Shown here piece after piece: positions 1 to 7,105 of a stretch of 14,944 nucleotides of DNA. The stretch lies in NCBI GenBank assembly GCA_014304965.1, contig JACRTZ010000009.1, positions 1-14,944 of the forward strand, written 5' to 3'. The first letter of the stretch is position 1, and every line of letters begins with the position of its first letter. Made by a program: the position numbers and the translations under genes. The stretch comes from Vulcanimicrobiota bacterium. GTDB lineage: Bacteria > Vulcanimicrobiota > Vulcanimicrobiia > Vulcanimicrobiales > Vulcanimicrobiaceae. Under the pieces are notes generated by a model. That model was not told the DNA's origin. It did no database searches and saw only the letters and a program-made list of their open reading frames with translations.

Positions 1-1008
1 CAACCGGATCGCCGCGCCGGCGTTCAAACCTTCGTCGGCGGCATCGAGCCCCTGTCGCGCGGGCAGCAACAGCAACCGTCCGTCGCCGAGTTTCGAGCGC
101 AGCGTTGCCCGCTCGAGCCCGGTCGCCGCGGTCAACACGCGGGCCTCGGCCGACCGCTTGAGCGCAAAACCCCGCGTGTGGAGACCGTCGAGCAGCGTGT
201 CGGTGGCGTACCCGATGCGCTCCGCGGCCGCAGACGGCGTTTCGGCATGCAGGTCGGCCGCGAAATCCGACAACTGCTGATCCACGGTATGCCCGATCGC
301 GGAAAGGACGGGATGGGCCGCCCCGGCGATCGCGCGCACGACCCGCTCGTCGCTGAAGACGAACAAATCTTCAAACGAACCGCCACCTCGCGTGACGACG
401 ATCGCATCCACATCGAGCTTGGAAGCGTAGCCGATCGCCCCCGCGATCTCGTAGGCGGCGTTCGGGCCTTGCACCGACGTCTCGCAAAAAACGATGCCGA
501 CGTGCGGGCGCAAGGTGGCCAGACGCGTTTGAAAATCGCGCGCACCTTCAGCCCGCCGCGAACTGACGAGCGCTACGCGGAACGGAAAGCGCGGCAGCCG
601 CCGCTTGCGAGCGGGATCGAACAGACCCTCCGCCGCGAGCTGTTTCTTGCGCGCTTCGAACTGCTCGTGAACGCCGCCGACGCCTTCCAAACGAACGTTG
701 CGCACGACCAGCTCGTAATGGCCTCGCTGCGCATAGACGGTCACTTGACCTTTGGCGACGACCTTCGCACCGTTTGCGAACGGCGGAAAGAGATTGAAAT
801 CGTCCGCCCACGCAAAGCAGCGCAGAACGAAGCCCTCTTCGCTCAGATCGAAGTTGAGATGCCCTTTCGACTGCGGCTTGTAGTTCGTCACCTCACCGCG
901 AATCGAGATGGAGCGGAGCGAAGGGTCGTCTTCGACGCGAGCCTTCAGGAGCGACGCGAGCCAGCGGACGCCGCGAACGACGTCGAGCGTTCCGTTCTCT
1001 TCGATCAC
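1..1008 (-). CDS. xseA: Exodeoxyribonuclease VII large subunit, 3' end cut by the window
   Basis: Large, catalytic subunit of exonuclease VII, a cytoplasmic nuclease that degrades single-stranded DNA and works with the small subunit XseB. The first 336 residues are visible; the family is usually about 400-450 long, so only the C-terminal end is missing. An N-terminal OB-fold region (about residues 8-110; I36-RGEVTNY) is followed by the catalytic domain. This carries the family signature R207-GGGS-x-EDL and then, at about 238-261, IGH-x-VD, DF-x-ADL and ETPSAAAE. The start is taken as the GTG at 1008-1006, whose GTGA overlaps the stop of the upstream PBP gene; there is no in-frame ATG nearby. 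It is the last visible gene of the string. xseB, often adjacent, would lie outside the window. No standard start-to-stop frame is visible because the stop is beyond base 1. Confidence 0.93.
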   Translation of the reverse strand, partial: MIEENGTLDVVRGVRWLASLLKARVEDDPSLRSISIRGEVTNYKPQSKGHLNFDLSEEGFVLRCFAWADDFNLFPPFANGAKVVAKGQVTVYAQRGHYELVVRNVRLEGVGGVHEQFEARKKQLAAEGLFDPARKRRLPRFPFRVALVSSRRAEGARDFQTRLATLRPHVGIVFCETSVQGPNAAYEIAGAIGYASKLDVDAIVVTRGGGSFEDLFVFSDERVVRAIAGAAHPVLSAIGHTVDQQLSDFAADLHAETPSAAAERIGYATDTLLDGLHTRGFALKRSAEARVLTAATGLERATLRSKLGDGRLLLLPARQGLDAADEGLNAGAAIRL

Positions 1009-3206
1009 CGCTCGCCGCTCGGCGCGGGCTGCGGATTCGCCTCGGCCTGCTGGGGGTCGCTCGTAGGACCGGCGATGGTCACTTTGGCTGGCGAACCTTC
1101 GACGTCTTGATACGACGGCGGCGGCGGCGCCGGCGGCGGAAGTTTGAAAGTCGGCACGCGCGGCAATTTCGGCACCGCAATTTTCGCGAGCGGGACGGTG
1201 TAGCCCGTATCGGCCGGACGGCGGTAATAGTACGTTCCGCTCGCACAGGAGCCGGTTGCGGTACCGATCAGGAAGTATTCGTACTTGCTCGGCTGACCGC
1301 AGTACGCGATCTTCTTCACCTCGCCGGACGGATAGGTGAAATCGTGTTTGGGCACTTTCGCGAGCGCATTGCGCATGAAGCGCGCCCAGGTGCGCGCCGG
1401 AACGTTGCCGCCGTACGATTCGTTCATGCGCGCGTAGTCGTCGTTGCCGAGCCAAACGGCGGCAACCAAATCCGGCGTGAAACCGACGAACCATGCGTCG
1501 CGAAAGTCCGAGGTCGTTCCCGTCTTCCCGGCGGCGGGCCGCCCGATGTCGGCGTTGGGATACCCGGTCCCCTCTTTGATCACGCCTTGCATCAGCGAGG
1601 ACATGATGTACGCGGTGCCGGCGCCGAAGACTTCGGTTTCCTGCGGAAAGCGGTTGTCCAGAATGATCGTCCCGATCGAGTCTTTGACGAGCCGGATCGG
1701 CGTCGGATCGATGTGCACGCCTTGGTTTGCGATCGTCGCATAGCCCGACGCCATGTCGAGCGGCGTCAAACCGGAACTCCCGAGCGCAAGCGACAGATTC
1801 GCCTCGAGTTTCGAGCGGACGCCCATGCGATGCGCGTACTCGATCACGCGATCCACGCCGACCATCTGCGCAAGCTTGACCGCGACGACGTTGCGCGACT
1901 GCGCGAGCGCGTAGCGCAACGTTACGGGCCCTAAAAACCGAAAATCGTCGTCCATCGGCGACCAGTACGAGCCGTCGCCCATCGGGTAATGCACGGGGGA
2001 ATCGTCCACGAGCGTCGTGGGCGGCATACCGCTGTCGATCGCCGAGGTGTACACGAACACTTTAAAGGACGAGCCCGGCTGACGCATCGCCTGCCACGCG
2101 CGGTTGAACTGATTGCGCAGCGAAAAGCCGCCGGCGCCGCCGACCATCGCGAGAATCTCACCGGTCGAGGGCCGGATGGCGACGAGAGCGGCTTGATGCG
2201 CGCCGATGCCCTCGTTACGAGCGCTCGCGACGCCCCAATTGACGGCTTCCTCGGCGAGGCGCTGCAGGCGCGGGTCGAGCGTCGTATTGACCTCGAGACC
2301 GCCTTCGTAGGTCGCTTGTGCGCCGAATTGCTCTTCGAGAATGCGGTTGACGTACGTCGTGAAGTACGGGTGGGCAAACGAGAGCAGGCCGGTACGGCGT
2401 TCGCCGATGAGTCCGAGGCGCTCCCCTTCGGCCTGGCTTGCCTGCGACTGCGTGATGAAACCGCTCGCGACCATCCGCTCGAGAACGTGCCGCTGGCGAT
2501 CCCGCGCCCGCGTCAGCGACACGTACGGCGAGTACCTGGACGGCGCGGCCAGCATTCCGGCAATCATCGCGGCTTGCGCCAAGCTCAGGTGACTGACGCT
2601 TCGCCCGAAGTACGTGTGCGCCGCCGCCTCGATCCCGTACGCTCCGGAACCGAAGAACATCAAATTGAGATAGCGCTCGAGAATTTCGTCCTTGGTATAG
2701 TAGCGCTCGATCTCGATCGCGAGCAGCGCCTCTTGAATCTTCCGCGAGACCGAGACTTCGTTCGAGAGAAACAGCTTGCGCGCCAGCTGCTGCGTAATCG
2801 TCGAAGCGCCTTGAAACCGGTCGTGATGGTAGTCGGCGTACGCCGCGCGCGCGATGCCGAAGAAATCCACGCCGTGATGCTGGTAAAAATTCCGATCTTC
2901 GGTCGCGACGAAGCAGTTCCGCACCATCTGCGGCACCTTGGAGATCGGCACCCAGATCCGGTTCTGGCGGTATAAGGTCGCGAGCGGAGTGCCGTCGCGC
3001 GCGAAAACCCGCGTCGAGCGCGACGGCTGGAAGTCCGCCATTTTGTTAATGTCGGGCAGATTGCGCGAATACGAATACACGAGCCCGGCGACCGTGCCGG
3101 CGACGAACAGCAGGCCGACGAACACGACGGCGAAGAAGCCGAAAGCGACGCGCCCGAGGATCGTCAAGCGGCGCCTGCGGCGGCGCTTCGAACCCGAGCG
3201 GCTCAT
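1005..3206 (-). CDS. Class A penicillin-binding protein (bifunctional transglycosylase/transpeptidase, PBP1a type)
   Basis: Polymerises lipid II into glycan strands and cross-links the peptides at the outer face of the inner membrane. Of 733 residues, 1-16 are Arg/Lys-rich and cytoplasmic, and about 17-45 form one membrane anchor. The GT51 domain spans about 75-230: ATEDRNFYQHHG at 101-112 with catalytic E103, GASTITQQLARK at 133-144, RKIQE at 155-159 with the second glutamate, FGSGAYGIEAA at 185-195, and LSLAQAAMIAGM at 208-219. The transpeptidase domain has S379-SFK382 (nucleophile and Lys), S437-RN and K561-TG followed by TTSDFRDAWFVG. The tail beyond about 620 holds two cysteines (C636, C654) and a Pro-rich end (681-733). 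The ATG overlaps the nusB stop as ATGA, and the end overlaps the xseA start. The family call is certain; which PBP1 paralogue it is (mrcA/ponA type) is less so. Confidence 0.96.
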   Translation of the reverse strand: MSRSGSKRRRRRRLTILGRVAFGFFAVVFVGLLFVAGTVAGLVYSYSRNLPDINKMADFQPSRSTRVFARDGTPLATLYRQNRIWVPISKVPQMVRNCFVATEDRNFYQHHGVDFFGIARAAYADYHHDRFQGASTITQQLARKLFLSNEVSVSRKIQEALLAIEIERYYTKDEILERYLNLMFFGSGAYGIEAAAHTYFGRSVSHLSLAQAAMIAGMLAAPSRYSPYVSLTRARDRQRHVLERMVASGFITQSQASQAEGERLGLIGERRTGLLSFAHPYFTTYVNRILEEQFGAQATYEGGLEVNTTLDPRLQRLAEEAVNWGVASARNEGIGAHQAALVAIRPSTGEILAMVGGAGGFSLRNQFNRAWQAMRQPGSSFKVFVYTSAIDSGMPPTTLVDDSPVHYPMGDGSYWSPMDDDFRFLGPVTLRYALAQSRNVVAVKLAQMVGVDRVIEYAHRMGVRSKLEANLSLALGSSGLTPLDMASGYATIANQGVHIDPTPIRLVKDSIGTIILDNRFPQETEVFGAGTAYIMSSLMQGVIKEGTGYPNADIGRPAAGKTGTTSDFRDAWFVGFTPDLVAAVWLGNDDYARMNESYGGNVPARTWARFMRNALAKVPKHDFTYPSGEVKKIAYCGQPSKYEYFLIGTATGSCASGTYYYRRPADTGYTVPLAKIAVPKLPRVPTFKLPPPAPPPPSYQDVEGSPAKVTIAGPTSDPQQAEANPQPAPSGER

Positions 3207-3598
3207 GCGGTTCCGCCGGCGTTGGCGAGGACGCCATTAATGAAGCGTCCCGAATCTTCGGTCGAAAATTTCTTCGCCAGCTCGACCGCTTCGTTGATCA
3301 CGACGGCGCGCGGCGTTTGCCGGTCGTGCAGCAGCTCGAAGAGGCTCATGCGCAGAATAAGCCGGTCGACCGTGGGAATGCGCTCGACCGTCCAGCCTTC
3401 GAGCAGCGGCGCCATTGCCGCGTCGGAACCTTCGGCGTGATCGAGCGTTCCAAACACGAGTTCGCGCACGAATGCACGTTGTGCGCCGAGGTTAGCTTCT
3501 TGCAAAGCGGCGTCCAGCGCGGAGGACGGGTCGTGCTTTCCGACTTCGATACTGAAGAGCGTCTGAAGAGCCAACTCGCGCGCACCTCTGCGCGTCAC
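3203..3598 (-). CDS. nusB: Transcription antitermination factor NusB
   Basis: Small all-helical RNA-binding protein that joins NusE (S10) at boxA during rRNA antitermination. The 131-residue length is normal for the family. Typical blocks are the N-terminal RRGARELALQTLFSIE (3-18) and the C-terminal half, with LEGW (66-69), IPTVDRLILRMSLFELL (74-90), P96-RAVVINEAVELAKKF and S116-GRFINGVLA. The start is the GTG at 3598-3596, whose GTGA overlaps the accC stop; translation of the PBP gene begins on its own stop (ATGA). It thus sits tightly coupled between accC and the PBP gene, a placement that reflects operon packing rather than shared function. Confidence 0.95.
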   Translation of the reverse strand: MTRRGARELALQTLFSIEVGKHDPSSALDAALQEANLGAQRAFVRELVFGTLDHAEGSDAAMAPLLEGWTVERIPTVDRLILRMSLFELLHDRQTPRAVVINEAVELAKKFSTEDSGRFINGVLANAGGTA

Positions 3599-4950
3599 GG
3601 ATGCGCCGCCGCGGCCGCGGCGTCAAAATGGTTGAGAAAGTCGATGGAAACGCCGCCCGCCCGAAAACGCTCGTCGCGCACGATCGCAAGACAGATGCCC
3701 GCGGTCGTGGCCACGCCGTCGATGTAGGTCTCGCGCAACGCGCACTCCATCCGTTTCAAGGCCTGCTCGCGCGTCTCTCCCCACGCCACGATCTTTGCGA
3801 TCAGCGAATCGTAAAAGGGCGGAATCGCCAAACCGGCATAGGCGTGCGAGTCCACGCGCACGCCGTATCCGCCCGGCAGAACGACTTCGCGCATCGTTCC
3901 GGCTGCCGGCGCGAAGTTCTGAGACGGATCCTCGGCGTTGATGCGGCACTCGATTGCATGACCGCGGGCCTTCAGATCTTTTTGCGAAAACGACAGCTTC
4001 TCGCCGGCGGCGACGCGAATCTGTTCGCGCACGAGGTCGACGCCGTAGAGCATTTCCGAGACGGGATGCTCGACCTGGATGCGCGTGTTCATCTCCATGA
4101 AGAACACGTCGTCGCCGCTGACGAGAAATTCGAGCGTTCCGGCCGAGGTGTAGCGCGCCGCACGAGCGGCCGTCAGCGCAACGCCGTGCAGGCGCTCGCG
4201 GACGCGCTCGCCGAGCGCCGGGGCGGGCGCCTCCTCGATCAACTTCTGATGCGAGGGCTTTTGCACCGAACAGTCGCGTTCGCCGACATGCACCACGTTG
4301 CCGAACGTATCGCCGATGACTTGCACCTCGACGTGACGCGGCTGTTCGATGAACTTTTCGAGGTACAGCGCGCCGTTCTTGAAATTCGCTTCGGCCTCGG
4401 CTTGCGCGGTCGCGTACGCATGTTCGACCTCGCCCGGAGCGCGCACGACGCGCATGCCTTTGCCGCCGCCCCCCGCGGTCGCTTTGAGCATGACGGGAAA
4501 GCCGATTTTCGCCGCGGCCTTTGCAGCGTCGGCGGCGGACTCCAAGATGCCGGTTCCCGGCGTGATCGGAACTTTGGCCGCCGCCATCATGGCCTTCGCG
4601 CGCGCCTTGTCGCCCATCGTCGAAATCGCTTCGGGCGTGGGTCCGATGAACGTGAGACCGTGGTCCGCGCAAATCTCGGCGAAACGAGCGTTCTCGGCAA
4701 GAAAACCGTAGCCCGGATGGATCGCGTCGGCGCCGGAAATCAGCGCGGCCGACACGATGTTCGGAATGTTCAAATACGAACGAGCGGCCGGGCCGGGTCC
4801 GACGCAGTACGCTTCGTCCGCACTGCGGACGTGCAGCGAGGCGCGATCGGCTTCCGAGAAGATCGCCACCGTCGCTATGCCGAGTTCGTGCGCGGCGCGA
4901 TTGACGCGCAGCGCGATTTCGCCGCGGTTGGCGATGAGGATCTTACGCAC
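3595..4950 (-). CDS. accC: Biotin carboxylase, acetyl-CoA carboxylase subunit
   Basis: ATP-dependent carboxylation of biotin on a carrier protein, the first half-reaction of acetyl-CoA carboxylase, in the cytoplasm. From the GTG at 4950-4948 the product is 451 residues, the usual AccC length, and begins RKILIANRGEIALR (2-15). The ATP-grasp features are complete: K115, K156, the Gly loop AGGGGKGMR (159-167), H206-VEVQV, H234-QKLIEE, E274, E286-MNTRIQVEHPV and R336. These line up with the E. coli catalytic residues at a constant offset. The frame stays open upstream for 43 more codons, but that extension lies over the folK reading frame and has no family resemblance, so I reject it. The start overlaps the stop of the upstream FolK/AccB-like gene by 8 bases (GTGCGTAA). 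The usual accB partner position is taken by a carrier-like domain without the biotin lysine; accA and accD are not in the window. Confidence 0.95.
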   Translation of the reverse strand: MRKILIANRGEIALRVNRAAHELGIATVAIFSEADRASLHVRSADEAYCVGPGPAARSYLNIPNIVSAALISGADAIHPGYGFLAENARFAEICADHGLTFIGPTPEAISTMGDKARAKAMMAAAKVPITPGTGILESAADAAKAAAKIGFPVMLKATAGGGGKGMRVVRAPGEVEHAYATAQAEAEANFKNGALYLEKFIEQPRHVEVQVIGDTFGNVVHVGERDCSVQKPSHQKLIEEAPAPALGERVRERLHGVALTAARAARYTSAGTLEFLVSGDDVFFMEMNTRIQVEHPVSEMLYGVDLVREQIRVAAGEKLSFSQKDLKARGHAIECRINAEDPSQNFAPAAGTMREVVLPGGYGVRVDSHAYAGLAIPPFYDSLIAKIVAWGETREQALKRMECALRETYIDGVATTAGICLAIVRDERFRAGGVSIDFLNHFDAAAAAAHP

Positions 4951-5386
4951 GCGGATCGATCGCAAAGAGCGGCTGGCCGAACTCCACGGGTTGGCCGTCC
5001 CCGACAAAGACGGACGCAACGCGCCCGCGGCCGGACCACCGGATCGGGTTGCGCACCCCGAGCGCCTCGACGTAGGCAAGTTCGCGTTCGCCGTCGAGCT
5101 CTGCGCCTTCGGTGACGGCCGGACGCGACAAGCGCAAGATGCCGACTACGTCAGCCTTCAATACGGTCGGGTGAGGCTCGTTCTCCACGGCGCCGTTCGC
5201 CGCGATCGGTGCGGCCGCGGGAATCACGTCCGCGTTGTCGAGGGCGTGCGGGCGGCGCGAAGCGGGGGCGCTGCGCCGAACCTCGATTTCGAGGCCGTCC
5301 TCATCGATGCGGAAACGCTCGAGTCCGGCCGAGGCGCAAAATTCAGCCGCTTCCCGGACCCTTTTCAACGATTGCTCCCAATCCAC
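4943..5386 (-). other. AccB-like (BCCP-like) C-terminal domain of the folK product, possible internal start
   Basis: Seen in sequence: from the GTG at 5386-5384 (V166) the remaining 147 residues have the layout and length of a whole AccB, namely an N-terminal helix and short strands, a Pro/Ala-rich linker, then a biotinyl fold. GAAGG (5400-5396) lies 9 bases before this GTG, a good ribosome-binding spacing. The C-terminal VGDGQPVEFGQPLFAI closely matches the AccB consensus VENGQPVEYGQPLFVI from memory. Around the biotin site, E272, A273, N278 and I280 are in register, but lysine is replaced by G275, so biotinylation by BirA is not possible there. Inference: a non-biotinylated partner or regulator of the adjacent AccC, either as a FolK fusion or as a separate product. 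Confidence 0.72.
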
Positions 5387-5881
5387 GACCACGCGCCTTC
5401 GAGCCGTTTCTGCGCCTATCCGCTGGTCGAGCGGGAGTACTTCGGACCGCGCCGCAGGGGTCAACTGACCGAGTGCCGCCTCGTAGGTGGGATCGATCTC
5501 GGCCAGCGGCACGAGCGCGAAGGCGCGCTCGGCCAGCCGCTCGTGAGGTAGGTGAAGCCCCTCTTCCCGCAGCTCGAGATCGTCGTATGCCAAGATGTCC
5601 AGGTCGATTGCGCGCGGCCCCCACCGGTAGGTAGGTACCCGCCCATGCGCCGTCTCGAGCATCTTGAGGGCGTCGAGGAGTGCCCGCGGGCTAAGCGATG
5701 TCTCGAGCAGCGCCGCCGCGTTGACGAAATCCGGCTGGTCGCCCTCGCCCCACGGTTTGCTGCCGTACAGCCGCGAGCGGCTGACAACCGTGCCAAGGGC
5801 CGAGAGCGCCTCGAGCGCCCGCTCGACGCGCGGAGCCGCGTCCTCGGCGTTCGAGCCGACGCCGATCCGCGCCAGGGCCAC
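4943..5881 (-). CDS. folK: FolK (HPPK) fused to an AccB-like domain lacking the biotin lysine
   Basis: 312 residues in one open frame. Residues 1-135 are 6-hydroxymethyl-7,8-dihydropterin pyrophosphokinase, which transfers pyrophosphate from ATP to the pterin, between FolB and FolP. Visible motifs are GVGSN (7-11), SKPWGEGDQPDFVNAA (41-56), GRVPTYRWGPRAIDLDIL (80-97), LPHERLAERAF (111-121) and PLAEIDP (125-131). After a linker, 166-204 resembles the AccB N-terminus (WEQSLKRVREAAEF, then IDEDGLEIEVRR). A Pro/Ala linker runs over about 205-238, and 239-312 is a biotinyl-like fold ending VGDGQPVEFGQPLFAI. The biotin site reads E272-A-L-G275-V instead of E-A-M-K-M. HPPK proteins are usually about 160-180 long. 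The GTG at 5881-5879 overlaps the folB stop (TAGTG). The HPPK call is firm; the AccB-like call rests on motif reading. Confidence 0.9.
   Translation of the reverse strand: MALARIGVGSNAEDAAPRVERALEALSALGTVVSRSRLYGSKPWGEGDQPDFVNAAALLETSLSPRALLDALKMLETAHGRVPTYRWGPRAIDLDILAYDDLELREEGLHLPHERLAERAFALVPLAEIDPTYEAALGQLTPAARSEVLPLDQRIGAETARRRVVVDWEQSLKRVREAAEFCASAGLERFRIDEDGLEIEVRRSAPASRRPHALDNADVIPAAAPIAANGAVENEPHPTVLKADVVGILRLSRPAVTEGAELDGERELAYVEALGVRNPIRWSGRGRVASVFVGDGQPVEFGQPLFAIDPRA
5396..5400 (-). promoter_or_regulatory. Possible internal ribosome-binding site within folK
   Basis: GAAGG on the minus strand lies 9 bases before GTG 5386-5384, exactly at the HPPK/AccB-like domain boundary. A second GTG (5392-5390) is only 3 bases away and too close. 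It could be chance in a GC-rich gene; the location is what makes it worth noting. Confidence 0.35.
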
Positions 5882-6234
5882 TAGCGGCGCGTGCTGCGAA
5901 TCGTTACGGCCGGGGTGGCGCCCGCAAGAATTCGCGGCTTCGCGATCGTGACCGCGACGGACCGGACGCGCCCGTCGCGCAAGACGAGGCTCGCAATCTC
6001 GTCGCCCAGCCGTTCGAGCAAAAAGTACGAACGATCGCGAACCAGCTCGACGACGCGCTCGTGCAATGCGTCGTAGTTGACGGTATCGCCGAGTTCGTCG
6101 GAACGCCGAGCGGGCGCGATATCCACTTCAAGCGCGAGGTCGATTTCGAAGAGCTGCGCGGCCGCGCGTTCCTCCGGATTTGCGCCGTGCCTGCCGTAAG
6201 CGCGTATTCCGCGCAGCTCGATGACGTCGGACAT
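5881..6234 (-). CDS. folB: Dihydroneopterin aldolase
   Basis: Converts 7,8-dihydroneopterin to 6-hydroxymethyl-7,8-dihydropterin and glycolaldehyde, directly before FolK. The 117-residue length is typical. Family positions are in place: L7-RGIRAYGRHGANPEER with E22, SDELGDTVNYDAL (45-57) with Y54, FLLERLGDEIA (71-81) with E74, and AKP with K99. The ATG at 6234-6232 is chosen over one 17 codons upstream: GAGGG (6246-6242) sits 7 bases before it, and the extension would run into folP and match nothing in the family. The stop TAG shares a base with the folK GTG. Confidence 0.93.
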   Translation of the reverse strand: MSDVIELRGIRAYGRHGANPEERAAAQLFEIDLALEVDIAPARRSDELGDTVNYDALHERVVELVRDRSYFLLERLGDEIASLVLRDGRVRSVAVTIAKPRILAGATPAVTIRSTRR

Positions 6235-6241
6235 TAGGGAG

Positions 6242-6246
6242 CCCTC
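6242..6246 (-). promoter_or_regulatory. Ribosome-binding site of folB
   Basis: GAGGG lies 7 bases before the ATG at 6234-6232 and overlaps the folP stop codon. It decides the folB start in favour of the internal ATG. Confidence 0.7.
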
Positions 6247-7105
6247 ACTGCCAGTCCGGCGGGCGAACGCCGCGCACGATCGCATCGGAAACCTTCAGCA
6301 CGTCGCGCATTGCGGCGACGTCGTGCACGCGCACGACGTCGATCCCGGCGGCAACGGCCAGTGCGACGGTTGCGGCGGTCGCGAACGCGCGCTCGGACGG
6401 TTCGCGTCCGGTCAGTTTACCGAGGGTGGACTTGCGCGACGTGCCGAGCAACGTCGGAAAGCCGAGCGCCCGCAGGCGCGGAAGCGCCGCCAACACCGCG
6501 AGATTTTGCTCCGCCGTCTTGCCGAATCCGATGCCGGGGTCGAGCAAGACGCGCTCGCGCGCGATGCCTGCGGCAACCGCCCGGGCGCCCTGCGCGCCCA
6601 GATAGCGCAGCACCTCGTCCACGACGTCGCCGTCGTAAACGGTCGAGCGGCGATTGTGCATGATCGCGACCGGAACGCCGCACTCGACCGCGGCTGCCAG
6701 CAGCGCGTCGTCGTCGAGGCCCCAAATCGAGTTGAGCATGCGCGCGCCGGCAGCGTGCGCGTCGCGAAAAACGCCGGCATCGAACGTGTCCACCGAAACG
6801 AAGGCATCGGGAAACCGTTCGCAGAGGCCGCGGACGACCGGCAGCAGCCGGCGCCGCTCTTCGGATGCGTCGACGGCGACGTGGCCGGGACGCGTGGACT
6901 GTCCGCCGACATCTACGATGTCGGAACCCTCGGCGAGCTGGTGAGCAGCACGTTCGACGGCGGCGGCACACGTCGCCATGCCGTCGCCCGAAAACGAATC
7001 CGGGCTCGCGTTGACGATGCCCATGACGTACGTACGCTCGCCCCAAGCGAACGGCGCCGCAGCCTCGCGCGACGCCCGGCTAATTGGTGCTGCGGACGCC
7101 GACAT
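6245..7105 (-). CDS. folP: Dihydropteroate synthase
   Basis: Condenses hydroxymethyl-dihydropterin pyrophosphate (the FolK product) with p-aminobenzoate in a cytoplasmic TIM barrel; the family is the sulfonamide target. In 286 residues the active-site residues can be placed: MGIVNASPDSFSGDG (28-42) with N32, GGQSTRPG (67-74), SVDT with D106, N125, LLDPGIGFGKT (187-197) with D189, GTSRKS (221-226) with K225, and R259-VHDV with H261. Small departures are GGQSTRPG for the usual GGESTRPG and LNSIWG where IND is common. The start overlaps the folC 3' end by 26 bases. No ATG, GTG or TTG in better position follows the folC stop before M28, which would remove the first strand, so ATG 7105 is kept. 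Confidence 0.94.
   Translation of the reverse strand: MSASAAPISRASREAAAPFAWGERTYVMGIVNASPDSFSGDGMATCAAAVERAAHQLAEGSDIVDVGGQSTRPGHVAVDASEERRRLLPVVRGLCERFPDAFVSVDTFDAGVFRDAHAAGARMLNSIWGLDDDALLAAAVECGVPVAIMHNRRSTVYDGDVVDEVLRYLGAQGARAVAAGIARERVLLDPGIGFGKTAEQNLAVLAALPRLRALGFPTLLGTSRKSTLGKLTGREPSERAFATAATVALAVAAGIDVVRVHDVAAMRDVLKVSDAIVRGVRPPDWQ

Noticed and set aside
178..1110. 310-codon plus-strand open frame at the left end
   Set aside because: It lies opposite xseA, whose minus-strand frame carries the exonuclease VII signature. The plus-strand product has no recognisable domain.
4951..5079. 43-codon N-terminal extension of AccC
   Set aside because: It overlaps the end of the AccB-like frame, is Ser/Arg-rich and matches nothing in biotin carboxylases. 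The GTG at 4950 gives the standard N-terminus.
3601..5115. 504-codon plus-strand open frame opposite accC
   Set aside because: Arg/His-rich shadow typical of GC-rich DNA. The minus strand encodes a complete AccC with all catalytic residues.
4943..5390. Idea that the missing biotin lysine comes from a frameshift
   Set aside because: Conserved residues are in register on both sides of the site (E272, A273, N278, I280 and the C-terminal GQPVEFGQPLF), so a single shift cannot explain it; compensated shifts would have to fall within five codons.
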